Origin: JAFDCJ01 sp049669725
Lineage (GTDB): Bacteria; Desulfobacterota; Desulfobacteria; Desulfobacterales; JAFDCJ01
NCBI GenBank assembly: GCA_049669725.1
Contig: JBATKU010000394.1
Location: 1 to 10,502 of the forward strand
Direction: 5' to 3'
Length of the DNA stretch: 10,502 bases
How positions within the stretch are numbered: the stretch's first letter is position 1; every line of letters starts with the position of its first letter. Shown here piece by piece: positions 1-7,439 of this stretch. The position numbers and the translations under genes are program-made. The notes beneath the pieces were generated by a model, which did not search any database, was not told the DNA's origin, and saw only the letters and a list, made by a program, of their open reading frames with translations.

Positions 1-1460
1 TCATTTCTGCATATTTCCTGCATATCATAGTAAATCTTTCTGCGCTTATCCGTATCCAGTTCTGCCCTTGCGCTGATCAGCAGCTCGTTAAAACGCTTAT
101 TGTTCCAGAGGGTATCATTCCAGGGAGCCCCGGCTGAGTATGCAACCGAGAACATCATGTCTTCAATGGGACGTCCGCCCCAGTAGCACATGCACCATTC
201 TTTTTTCATCCAGACATTGCTCCAGTACCCGTCATCAGGCTCCCGGACAACGTTGATGTTGATGCCCGCTTTTTTAGCCTGTTCCTTTATGAGGACGGCA
301 GCGTCGACTGCTCCGGCAAATGCGGCATCGGCTGCATGCAGATTAAAGACATGGTCCAGCATGCCTGCTTTTTTCATGTAAGATTTGGCTTTGTCCGGAT
401 CATATTTTCGTTGCTCAAGGTCTTTGGCATAATATTTATTTACCGGTGCAATGGGATGATCATTGCCGGGTTCGCCATAACCGCGCAATATCTGTTTCAC
501 TAATTCCTCACGGTCAACCGCAAGCTTTAAAGCCATGCGAACATTGTTGTCGCCGTATGGTGTTTGATCCAGCCGCATGGGGATGGTGTAGTGCGCTGTT
601 CCCGTTGTTGCCGTAACATTTACCCCCGGCATCCTTTTCATGAGATGCACTGTTTTAAGTTCAACACGGTCCATGTAGTTTATCTGGCCGGTCTTCAGTG
701 CATTGGTTCTGGCATTGGTATCAACAATGGACAGGGTTTCGATCTCATCAAAATGGGCTCTTCCTGCTTTCCAGTAATTGGGATTGCGCTTTGCAAAAGC
801 CCTGACGCCAGGTTCCCAACTCTCCAGTATGTACCCGCCGGTACCGACGCCCTTTTCAAATTCCGGGCCTGCGGTTCCCGCAGGACACATGGTTAAGTGA
901 TAGTCGCCCAGGATAAACGGAAAATCAGCACTGCCCCCGGAAAGCTCAAAAACAACTTCATGTTTCCCGTCAGCTTTAATATTTTCAATATTTTTTAAAA
1001 TGCCTTTAGCGGCGGATTTGGATTTTTCGCCGAGATGATGTTGGATTGAAAAGATCACATCCTCGGCGGTCATGGTTTTGCCGTTGTGAAATTCTATGCC
1101 CTTGCGCAGCTTAAACGTCCACACTTTTGCGTCAGGGGTTGAGTCCCAGGACTCAGCAAGTTCAGGGATGGCATTGAATTCGTGATCGATTTCCACCAGA
1201 CTGTTTCTGATCTGCCAGTTGAGATTCTGGTTCATGTTGGAAGTCAATGTTGCAGGGTCCATGGAATCAGTGGTTGACCCGCCAGTAACCCCTATTATCA
1301 AACGCCCGCCTTTCTTGGGCGAGGCCGCTTTGGCCGTACCGCTCAGAAATGCAGGTGACACGGCGGCCATTAAACCCAGGGCCGAAACCCTTGCAATAAA
1401 TTCACGGCGAGATATCCTTCCCTCTGACAATAATCTTTGAAGCATTTCCAGTTTCGGCAT
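1..1460 (-). CDS. ABC transporter solute-binding protein, family 5 (partial, C-terminus outside window)
   Basis: About 486 codons are open from an ATG at 1460 to the window edge, so the C-terminus is missing. A GGAGGG ribosome site (1466-1471) lies 5 nt before the ATG and supports this start. The N-terminus has a twin-arginine signal: SRREFIARVSALG at residues 17-29, a hydrophobic stretch, and a probable cleavage near AKA-A at 43-46. The mature part begins KKGGRLIIGVTGGS and continues with DSMDP, ELAESW, FKLRKGIEFHNGKTMTAEDV and later NYWKAGRAHFDEIE, the usual order for the SBP_bac_5 (OppA/DppA/NikA) family. Such lipoproteins or periplasmic proteins deliver peptides, nickel, opines or other solutes to an ABC permease. 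Permease genes would be expected further left, outside the window. It lies 90 bp after the MarR gene on the same strand and may share its transcript. The substrate cannot be read from sequence. A methylated amine is only suggested by the neighbouring genes. Confidence 0.93.
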   Translation of the reverse strand, partial: MPKLEMLQRLLSEGRISRREFIARVSALGLMAAVSPAFLSGTAKAASPKKGGRLIIGVTGGSTTDSMDPATLTSNMNQNLNWQIRNSLVEIDHEFNAIPELAESWDSTPDAKVWTFKLRKGIEFHNGKTMTAEDVIFSIQHHLGEKSKSAAKGILKNIENIKADGKHEVVFELSGGSADFPFILGDYHLTMCPAGTAGPEFEKGVGTGGYILESWEPGVRAFAKRNPNYWKAGRAHFDEIETLSIVDTNARTNALKTGQINYMDRVELKTVHLMKRMPGVNVTATTGTAHYTIPMRLDQTPYGDNNVRMALKLAVDREELVKQILRGYGEPGNDHPIAPVNKYYAKDLEQRKYDPDKAKSYMKKAGMLDHVFNLHAADAAFAGAVDAAVLIKEQAKKAGININVVREPDDGYWSNVWMKKEWCMCYWGGRPIEDMMFSVAYSAGAPWNDTLWNNKRFNELLISARAELDTDKRRKIYYDMQEICRN

Positions 1461-1465
1461 AGCTG

Positions 1466-1471
1466 CCCTCC
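1466..1471 (-). promoter_or_regulatory. Ribosome binding site of the solute-binding protein gene
   Basis: GGAGGG on the minus strand, 5 nt before the ATG at 1460. It fixes the start in front of the Tat signal. Confidence 0.75.
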
Positions 1472-1530
1472 TTTTGATAGTTTGGTTAGCGATTGTTTCC
1501 AACTGTTTGCTATTGATACTTCTTCGACTT

Positions 1531-1550
1531 GGCTCTTTCGGTTAAAGACC
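1531..1550 (-). other. Imperfect hairpin between MarR gene and solute-binding protein gene
   Basis: Directly after the MarR stop codon the minus strand reads GGTCTTTAACCGAAAGAGCC. This can pair as GGTCTTT with AAAGAGCC around a 5-nt loop, with one bulged G. No T-run follows, so it is not a classical terminator. It could be a weak attenuator or an RNA-stability element between two genes of one transcript. It could also be chance. Confidence 0.3.
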
Positions 1551-2015
1551 CTATTCCAGGGATAATCCCTCCACCCCTTTGGTATCGATCAGGTTTAGAA
1601 TTTGATCCATTGCCATGGCCAATATTTGAAGATGCTCGGGTTCCAGATCGGCCAGTTGATTGACAAATTTCTTTTCAATGGGATCGGGAATGGTTTTGCC
1701 CAGTTCTTGACCGGATTGGGTGAGCGTAATCAATGCGACCCGGCGATCACCCTGTTTGCGGATCCGCTCAACCAGTCCCTTTTTTTCAAGCCGATCAATG
1801 ATGCCGGTAATATTCGACGGGGTAACATACATCTGACGGCTTAAATCCGCAGACGACAGGGCCCCTTTGTTAATAAGCAGCCTTAATACCAGGCTCTGGG
1901 GGCCGGTTAAGCCATACTGCTTGCTCATTTTCTGGGAATCCAGGTATTCGGCCCGTACCAATCGCCGGATGGACTCGACAATATTCTTGACAACGGCTTC
2001 GTTGTTGGGAGCCAC
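1551..2015 (-). CDS. MarR-family transcriptional regulator, EctR/CosR-like
   Basis: Winged helix-turn-helix repressor of about 154 aa. The preferred start is GTG at 2015, because AGAGG (2024-2028) sits 8 nt before it. The upstream in-frame GTG at 2024 overlaps that ribosome site. The order is typical of MarR: an N-terminal dimerisation helix (IRRLVRAEYLDSQKM), then YGLTGPQSLVLRLL, then the HTH with recognition helix VTPSNITGIIDRLEKKGLV (about residues 65-83), the wing with conserved D-R-R (about 90-92), and a C-terminal dimerisation helix. The LTGPQ segment and the tail DPIEKKFVNQLADLEPEH resemble, from memory, the EctR/CosR subgroup that controls ectoine and glycine-betaine genes. That subgroup assignment is a recollection, not a computed match. 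A palindrome inside its own promoter indicates autorepression. The solute-binding protein gene follows on the same strand, and the divergent phosphotransferase gene shares the upstream region. Confidence 0.9.
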   Translation of the reverse strand: MAPNNEAVVKNIVESIRRLVRAEYLDSQKMSKQYGLTGPQSLVLRLLINKGALSSADLSRQMYVTPSNITGIIDRLEKKGLVERIRKQGDRRVALITLTQSGQELGKTIPDPIEKKFVNQLADLEPEHLQILAMAMDQILNLIDTKGVEGLSLE

Positions 2016-2054
2016 GGCATTCACCTCTGATGGAGAAATGGTGCTAACCGTCAG

Positions 2055-2083
2055 TTCATACCTATTTAAATTTAAATAGTCAA
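2055..2083 (-). promoter_or_regulatory. Sigma-70 type promoter of the marR-like gene
   Basis: On the minus strand TTGACT (2078-2083) is followed, after exactly 17 nt, by TATGAA (2055-2060). This matches five of six and four of six consensus bases. Transcription would begin near 2048, giving a leader of about 30 nt before the GTG at 2015. The spacer is almost wholly occupied by the palindrome at 2062-2079. Confidence 0.6.
2062..2079. promoter_or_regulatory. 18-bp perfect palindrome, probable MarR operator
   Basis: CTATTTAAATTTAAATAG is its own reverse complement. It covers the promoter spacer and the last two bases of the -35 box of the marR-like gene, so a bound MarR dimer would block RNA polymerase. 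MarR proteins bind palindromes of about 16-20 bp, and AT-rich inverted repeats are known for EctR-type regulators. The site is also about 105 bp upstream of the divergent phosphotransferase gene and could affect it. Confidence 0.65.
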
Positions 2084-2100
2084 GGCTTTAATTATGTACC

Positions 2101-2121
2101 TTGAAATGATATAAGTTTCAA
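2101..2121. promoter_or_regulatory. Inverted repeat TTGAAA-9-TTTCAA upstream of the phosphotransferase gene
   Basis: TTGAAA (2101-2106) and TTTCAA (2116-2121) form 6-bp inverted arms with a 9-bp gap, 63 bp before the phosphotransferase ATG. TTGAAA could also be a -35 box, but no good -10 box follows at 16-18 bp. It may be a second operator or part of the phosphotransferase promoter. With arms this short, chance is possible. Confidence 0.3.
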
Positions 2122-2183
2122 TATTTAAGGGAGTTACGTCTGTTTTTCTTGATAATCACCGTCTTTTTTCTTAGAGTCTTTTT

Positions 2184-3290
2184 ATGGGACAGGTTACGGA
2201 AATAATTCATCGGATAATGAAAGAAAATTACGACCTGGGGAAAGTGACACGGATCGAAGAGGTTTCAGGCGGGTATTGCAATAAGAGTTATGCGGTATGG
2301 ATGACGACCAACGAACATACCCATCGGTATTTTCTGCGGTTGTATAATCCCAATGTCATTTACAGTGAAATCCTGTTTGAACATGCCCTGCTGAAACATT
2401 TGAGATCAAACGGGTTCACCCTCGCGGCAGGCATCGTTGAATGCCGCAACGGTGAGACGATAGCACAATCCTCGTCGCCGCATAATCACTGGGAAACAAG
2501 AGCGCTGTGGGCATTGTTCGAGTTCCTTGCGGGGGAAGACAAATATTCCTGGACGCACACCGATTTGACAGATAAGGAATTTGTCAGCGCCGCTGAAATT
2601 CTCGCCCACCTGCACCACTGTGCGCATGGATTCAAAAAACCTTCTGGAGCAGATCGCGCCCAGCCCCGGATCATGGAATTAATCCCCACATTCAAGACTA
2701 AGTTTGCCGCCTTTTTAGGAAAGGCGGATGATCGTCGCTGTGACCGGTTGTTAAAAAAAAATTTGGACCTGATTCGTAAATCCTTTGATCATGCGGTGTC
2801 ATTTGAGGCCAGGCTTCAAGGGATGCCCCAAATACCGATTCACTGTGATTATCATCCCGGAAACTTGAAATTCGAAGATGAAAAAGTCATTGGCATTTTT
2901 GATTTTGACTGGTCTAAAATTGATTACCGCCTGTTTGATGTCGCCCTGGCGCTCGTATATTTTACCGGCCGCTGGTGCGATCAGGCAATCGGACTAAGAC
3001 CGGATCAATTTTCCCTTTTCCTGGGCACGTACAATCAAGCCTGCCGCCGTCTGGCACACATCAGCCCAATGACAGAGCAGGAACAGAAACATCTGATTCC
3101 CATGCTGTCCATTGCCAATCTATATGTGCTCAACTGGGAGCTGGTCGACTATTACGACACAGTGGTGCCGGATGATGACACGTATTACAAATTTATCGAC
3201 CATCATATTGGTTTGATGCAATGGATCAGATCAAATGGGGATGAGCTTGAATTATGGGCAGGAAATTCTTTTAAACAGGCCGGTGCCTGA
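2184..3290 (+). CDS. APH/choline kinase-fold phosphotransferase (homoserine kinase II / SrkA-like)
   Basis: Complete 368-aa protein of the aminoglycoside phosphotransferase superfamily. The N-lobe carries the flexible glycine loop (EEVSGGYCNKSYAV, residues 25-38) and the LRLY strand (51-54). An acidic helix follows (SEILFEHALLKHLR, 61-74), then the hinge ALFEFLAGEDKY (110-121). The catalytic loop is HCDYHPGN (220-227), with D222 the expected base and N227 a metal ligand. The second metal motif is GIFDFDW (237-243). These are the residues of an active ATP-dependent small-molecule kinase. The substrate is not evident. Known relatives act on homoserine, choline/ethanolamine, hydroxylysine, methylthioribose or proteins. 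The ribosome site is weak (AGAG, 7 nt before the ATG). It is transcribed away from the MarR gene and towards the dehydrogenase. An amino-alcohol substrate related to the methylated amines is only a guess. Confidence 0.88.
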   Translation: MGQVTEIIHRIMKENYDLGKVTRIEEVSGGYCNKSYAVWMTTNEHTHRYFLRLYNPNVIYSEILFEHALLKHLRSNGFTLAAGIVECRNGETIAQSSSPHNHWETRALWALFEFLAGEDKYSWTHTDLTDKEFVSAAEILAHLHHCAHGFKKPSGADRAQPRIMELIPTFKTKFAAFLGKADDRRCDRLLKKNLDLIRKSFDHAVSFEARLQGMPQIPIHCDYHPGNLKFEDEKVIGIFDFDWSKIDYRLFDVALALVYFTGRWCDQAIGLRPDQFSLFLGTYNQACRRLAHISPMTEQEQKHLIPMLSIANLYVLNWELVDYYDTVVPDDDTYYKFIDHHIGLMQWIRSNGDELELWAGNSFKQAGA

Positions 3291-3345
3291 TAGTTGTGCG
3301 GATAATTTTTGTATAACATGTCTGGGTACAATCATTAAATCCATC

Positions 3346-3369
3346 TCAAAAATCCGACCATGTTGGATT
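3346..3369 (-). terminator. Probable rho-independent terminator after the DMGDH-like gene
   Basis: On the minus strand AATCCAAC-ATG-GTCGGATT folds into an 8-bp stem with one G-U pair and a 3-nt loop (3351-3369), followed at once by TTTTTG. It starts about 38 nt after the stop codon at 3407. In the plus direction no T-run follows, so it would serve the minus-strand genes only. Confidence 0.5.
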
Positions 3370-3406
3370 GGCATGGCAACGCGCTTCGCCTTAAAAAAAC
3401 CGGAGT

Positions 3407-5836
3407 TCAGTTTTTCAAGGCCTTTCCTTCCGGATCATATAAAATATCCGCCGCCACTTCGGCGGTCACAGTTTCGCCAAAAATTTCCACCTCAAGACGG
3501 GGCTTTCCATCGGCCAAATCCACGGGCAGATAGGTAAAGCCGATATTTTTTTTAACTGTATGGCCAAATCCGGCACTGCGCAGGCGCGAAACAACCTTTC
3601 CGTTAGAAAGGACAGCTTCTCCCCCGTAAAGGGTCAGATATTCTTCATCGCCGATTACCAGGGTATACAGGCGCTGCAGGGAATTTTCGGCTTTGTCCCT
3701 GATCAGGGCCTGTCGACCGATAAAGTCGCCGGCATTCAATTTGACACAAAATCCCAGGCGCGCCTCATAGGGATTATCAGCAGCGGTGATATCGCCGGCC
3801 AGGGCCAGATATCCCTTCTCAAGCCGCAGGGCATCCACAGCCTTATAGCCGAAGGCTTTAACACTATGCTTTTTCCCGGCCTGCCACAGACGGTCCCACA
3901 CAAATACGGCATCGCCGGCTGGAATATAAAGTTCCCAACCCAATTCGCCCACATAAGAAATCCGTTGAGCCAGGATATCAATACCGGTGATATCAATGCT
4001 TTGGGCTGTCATATACGGCAAGGCACTGTCAGATACATCGCTGCTGGTTACCGCAGCGAGCACATCCCGGGCCCGGGGACCGCAAAGACCGATAACAGCG
4101 TAATCAGTGGTAACTTCCCGGATGGTTACCTGCGGATCTTCGGCCCGAATATGGGTCCGCATCCATCCCAGATCCGAATCCACCTGGGCGGAACCGCTGA
4201 TCACCCGGAAATGGTTGTCCGCCAGGCGAGTTACCGTCACATCTCCCACGATACCGCCCTGTTGATCCAGAAACTGGGTATAGATGATCGTTCCGGTGGG
4301 CCGATCCATATCGTTGCAGGACAACCGTTGCAGCAGAGGCAGCGCGCCCGGACCATGTAAATCAATTTTTCCAAAACTGCTCATGTCGATCATCCCCGCC
4401 TGCTCACGGACGGCCCGACACTCGCGTTCGACCGCATCGCTAAAGGCCGGCTTAACCCAGCCGCCCCACTCTCTCTGGTCCTCAGCGGCCATCCGCCAGC
4501 CATGATCGGGGTTGAGATAATTGACCCGTTCCCAGCCGTTTTTGGTGCCGAAGACCGCCCCCAGATCCTGCATTCGCTGATGCAGCGGACTGATTCGCCG
4601 CGGCCGACAGACCGTGCTCTCATCGTGAGGATAGTGGGTGTAATAATAATATTTGTAACATTCGCAGGCCTTTTCGGCCGCATAAAAGGGATCATGATAA
4701 TTGCGGCTGAAGCGCCAGGCCCGATAAGCATAGAGATCCCATTCGGTATGGCCGTCGATGATCCATTCGGCCATTGACTTGCCGATGCCGCCACCGCCGC
4801 CAAACCCCTGCATTGAAGAGGCGCAGGCCAGCCAGAAGCCTTTGCGGGTAGGCCATTCCCCCAGAAGCGGTCCGGCATCCGGACTGAAGGCATCCGGGTG
4901 GGCCACCAGGCGAATCATGCCGGCTTCGGCCAGAAACGGCATACGCTTGACGGTATCCTCAAGCATCGGGGTAAAGCGATCGAAATCATTGGGAAGGTCA
5001 GCCGCTTCATGATCCCATGGCACGCCATCAACCCAGCAAGCCGGCGGTTCAAGCTCCCAGCCGCCCACCAGGTAACCGCCGCTTTCTGGCCGGCCGTATA
5101 CCAGGTAATCATAGTCCCGAAACGTTGGGCTTTCACCCGGTATCTCATGACCATCCACCGGCTCCAGTGCAATATGCTGGTGAACCACCGGTGTGGAGGG
5201 AATAACAACACCGGCCATGGCGGCCACCTGAGCGCCCCAGATGCCGGCGGCATTGATCACGACTTCACAGCGGATATCGCCCATGTCTGTTTTTACACCG
5301 CAGACGTCTCCGCCGGCGGATACTTCAATGCCGGTTACCCGTGTGCGGGTATAAACTTCAGCACCCAGCCGGGTAGCGGCTTTGGCAACGGCATAGGTGG
5401 TTTCGTGGGGATCGATATGGCCGTCTTCGGGCAGATAGACGGCGCCGTAAAGATTTTCCGAACTCATCCACGGGATCAGTTCCAGGGCCTCTTTTGGTGA
5501 CATGATTTCCACGTTAAGCCCGATGCCTTTGGCACGGCTGACATTGCGCTGCAGGGTTTTGAGCATCTCGGGGCTGGAGGCCACATTGACACTGCCCACC
5601 TGGTTGTAGGCGTTTAATCTTTGATACAGGTTTGCACTGTATTTTCGCATGCGCATAATGGTTGGCGATGTGTTGAACTGGGTGAGTAAGCCGGCCGCAT
5701 GGCAGGTCGTCCCGCTGGTCAATTCTCCTTTTTCCACAAGAACGGCATCTGTCCATCCGGATTGGGCCAGATGATAAAGAATGCTGCATCCTGTGATGCC
5801 GCCACCGATAATAACTACACTTGCCATATCTTTCAT
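3407..5836 (-). CDS. Dimethylglycine/sarcosine dehydrogenase-like flavoprotein with C-terminal aminomethyltransferase (GCV_T) domain
   Basis: Complete 809-aa protein, a usual length for the family (about 800-870). Residues 7-35 form the FAD-binding Rossmann fold (GGGITG at 11-16, E35). TTCHAAGL at 43-50 matches the TWHAAGL segment of DMGDH and SarDH, where the histidine (H46 here) covalently holds FAD. EDGHIDP (137-143), VINAAGIW (193-200), and AFSPDAGPLLGE with FGGGGGIGK (316-353) complete the DAO domain. A linker domain runs from about 370 to 440. The folate-binding T-protein-like half begins near 470 (MIDMSSFGKIDLHGPGA, then SYVGELGWELY at 627-637, DALRLEKGY, EARLGFCVKLN and DFIGRQAL). Relatives oxidise N-methyl groups, pass electrons to ETF, and form methylene-THF. 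Exact choice among dimethylglycine, sarcosine or another methylamine is open. The start at 5836 has AGGA 10 nt upstream; ATG 5827 is a weaker alternative. It follows the MttB homologue by 135 bp on the same strand. Confidence 0.92.
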   Translation of the reverse strand: MKDMASVVIIGGGITGCSILYHLAQSGWTDAVLVEKGELTSGTTCHAAGLLTQFNTSPTIMRMRKYSANLYQRLNAYNQVGSVNVASSPEMLKTLQRNVSRAKGIGLNVEIMSPKEALELIPWMSSENLYGAVYLPEDGHIDPHETTYAVAKAATRLGAEVYTRTRVTGIEVSAGGDVCGVKTDMGDIRCEVVINAAGIWGAQVAAMAGVVIPSTPVVHQHIALEPVDGHEIPGESPTFRDYDYLVYGRPESGGYLVGGWELEPPACWVDGVPWDHEAADLPNDFDRFTPMLEDTVKRMPFLAEAGMIRLVAHPDAFSPDAGPLLGEWPTRKGFWLACASSMQGFGGGGGIGKSMAEWIIDGHTEWDLYAYRAWRFSRNYHDPFYAAEKACECYKYYYYTHYPHDESTVCRPRRISPLHQRMQDLGAVFGTKNGWERVNYLNPDHGWRMAAEDQREWGGWVKPAFSDAVERECRAVREQAGMIDMSSFGKIDLHGPGALPLLQRLSCNDMDRPTGTIIYTQFLDQQGGIVGDVTVTRLADNHFRVISGSAQVDSDLGWMRTHIRAEDPQVTIREVTTDYAVIGLCGPRARDVLAAVTSSDVSDSALPYMTAQSIDITGIDILAQRISYVGELGWELYIPAGDAVFVWDRLWQAGKKHSVKAFGYKAVDALRLEKGYLALAGDITAADNPYEARLGFCVKLNAGDFIGRQALIRDKAENSLQRLYTLVIGDEEYLTLYGGEAVLSNGKVVSRLRSAGFGHTVKKNIGFTYLPVDLADGKPRLEVEIFGETVTAEVAADILYDPEGKALKN

Positions 5837-5971
5837 AAATAATATTTCCTGATCGGATTCCCTTGCGTCAGAGTATTGGAGCGTAAAACCACAGAGAGCA
5901 AAAAGCCAAAGCCATCACAATTGGGCGGCTAACTCACTGGTTACCCCGGAAAGGTACTGTCGGTAAAATTC

Positions 5972-7414
5972 TCAATCTTCCCATTCCGCATCTCCGGGCA
6001 CGAGATCACGAAAACGTACCCTTAACTTTTGATCCAGCTCAGAAGAAAAAACCGCCGGATTATCCCTGCTCAGAATCCTCGTGGCTTCATTAAGGGCGCG
6101 GATTCCGGCACTGGTTCGACCGGCTTCTTCCCACTTGGCGCGCATTTCCCGGGTGGCGACCCTAGGTATCATTGCTGTATCATGCATTTTTTCAAGGGTA
6201 TGATGCAGCTCCAGGTAGCTGCCGCCGTGGCCGGCTTCAGCAATGACATCCAGGGCCAGGTTCTCTTCGTTGAAATCCAGACCGCGTTGGAGACGTCTGA
6301 GCATCATACCCATTTCACTGTCAATGACAGCCTTGGCAAAATCGAACACCATCAAACTGCTCAACAATCCACCCATGTTGAACATATGAGTGCGGCCGAG
6401 CATGGCTGCGGTAATGTTCATGCCGGTTTCATAGCCCGCCTGGGCGTCATTGCTGTGGGCACCGCTCAAGCCGATATAGCCGCCGGAGGGAACATTATAA
6501 AAGTGTGCCATCTGGCTGTGGGCCATTTGCAATATGCCGGTTTCAATAGCGCCCGGGGCATAGTTTCCAGTTCGCATGTCACCCACCGTTGATAAGGTGG
6601 CATATATATTCGGGCTCCCGGGATTTATCATCTGTTTTAAAATGGCCACAGCCAAAAATTCAGCATTACCCACAGCCAGAGTCCCCAGCAAAGTCATGGG
6701 GGCCGTTATGCCCGCGTTGGGGGCGACGGTGGCATAACACGGCAGGTTCCTTTCGGTGAGGTATATGATGGCTTCTGTAGAGTTGATGTCCAGAGTTAAT
6801 GGAGAAACTGCTGCACAGCAGTGATGGGTGATCAGCGGCCTTTCTCGATATTGCTGTGGACCGCCGGCTACGATGGCTCCCAACTCCAGCACCCGTTTTA
6901 AATCCTTGATATCGGTGGTATTTCCTCGAACCGGTTTTAGACAGTTTTTGAGTGCCGGGTAAAACCGAGCCAGGCTGAAATGATTCTCGGGTGCATCGCT
7001 GGCAAGGGTTGAGGTCGAAAAAACATCATAGCCCGGCAATTCGTTGACCAGAAAGGCGATGTTGGCTATATCCGCGGAGGTAGCCCTGCGCAGTTCTCCG
7101 GTGGCCGGATCAAGGATATCGGGGGCCGAGCTGGCCGTAACAATCACCGGGGCATCATCGGGAAGGATTTTGTCAAACTGCGGATCGCGCCCTTTAAATG
7201 TAAAGGTCGGCACAAAGGTCTGGCGGTATTTCTCAACAATGGTGCGCGGAATTTTTACCACGGCACTTGCAGAATCCACTCGACACCCGTGGCGTGCAAA
7301 AATGCTGCGGGCTTTTTGGCTGTGGACCAATAAGCCGACAGATGCCAGGATTTCCTTGGATGCATCATGAACCCTTTCGGCTTGCCCCGGGCTCATCAAT
7401 TCAGCAAATTGCAT
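5972..7414 (-). CDS. MttB-family (COG5598) corrinoid methyltransferase, non-pyrrolysine
   Basis: Complete 480-aa member of the trimethylamine methyltransferase family. The start at ATG 7414 is chosen because CAGGAGGT ends 4 nt before it and a TATAAT box lies about 25 nt upstream; the longer TTG or ATG starts have no ribosome site. Family features seen are ILASVGLLVHS near the start, ATSADIANI, KPVRGNTTDIKDL, HHCCAAVSPLTLD, MTLLGTLAVGNAEFLA, and NVPSGGYIGLS with HSNDAQAGYETG (about residues 307-331), the region where archaeal MttB carries pyrrolysine. No in-frame TAG interrupts this gene, so it belongs to the non-Pyl branch. Characterised members of that branch demethylate glycine betaine, proline betaine, carnitine or gamma-butyrobetaine, passing the methyl group to a corrinoid protein. 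Neither the corrinoid protein nor the reactivator is in the window. The DMGDH-like gene downstream makes glycine betaine a reasonable but untested substrate. Confidence 0.93.
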   Translation of the reverse strand: MQFAELMSPGQAERVHDASKEILASVGLLVHSQKARSIFARHGCRVDSASAVVKIPRTIVEKYRQTFVPTFTFKGRDPQFDKILPDDAPVIVTASSAPDILDPATGELRRATSADIANIAFLVNELPGYDVFSTSTLASDAPENHFSLARFYPALKNCLKPVRGNTTDIKDLKRVLELGAIVAGGPQQYRERPLITHHCCAAVSPLTLDINSTEAIIYLTERNLPCYATVAPNAGITAPMTLLGTLAVGNAEFLAVAILKQMINPGSPNIYATLSTVGDMRTGNYAPGAIETGILQMAHSQMAHFYNVPSGGYIGLSGAHSNDAQAGYETGMNITAAMLGRTHMFNMGGLLSSLMVFDFAKAVIDSEMGMMLRRLQRGLDFNEENLALDVIAEAGHGGSYLELHHTLEKMHDTAMIPRVATREMRAKWEEAGRTSAGIRALNEATRILSRDNPAVFSSELDQKLRVRFRDLVPGDAEWED

Positions 7415-7418
7415 GGCG

Positions 7419-7426
7419 ACCTCCTG
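7419..7426 (-). promoter_or_regulatory. Strong ribosome binding site that sets the MttB-like start
   Basis: CAGGAGGT on the minus strand, 4 nt before ATG 7414. It decides against the in-frame starts further upstream (7435, 7441, 7453). Confidence 0.8.
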
Positions 7427-7439
7427 CCGATTCATACCC

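Noticed and set aside
2406..2695. Two minus-strand open frames inside the phosphotransferase gene
   Set aside because: They are in the shadow of an intact kinase with all catalytic motifs and have no ribosome sites or domains.
3560..4360. 266-codon plus-strand open frame opposite the dehydrogenase gene
   Set aside because: It lies entirely antisense to the DMGDH-like gene, has no recognisable domain, and is explained by the codon bias of the opposite strand.
5837..5971. Terminator or small gene between the MttB-like and dehydrogenase genes
   Set aside because: Only a 4-bp AGCC/GGCT pairing before a T-run was seen, too weak to call, and no ORF with a ribosome site was found.
6029..6592. 187-codon plus-strand open frame opposite the MttB-like gene
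   Set aside because: Antisense to a clear family member; low-complexity translation with no motif.
5972..7414. Pyrrolysine-type MttB
   Set aside because: No in-frame TAG occurs in the gene; the frame is open over the full family length and ends in TGA.
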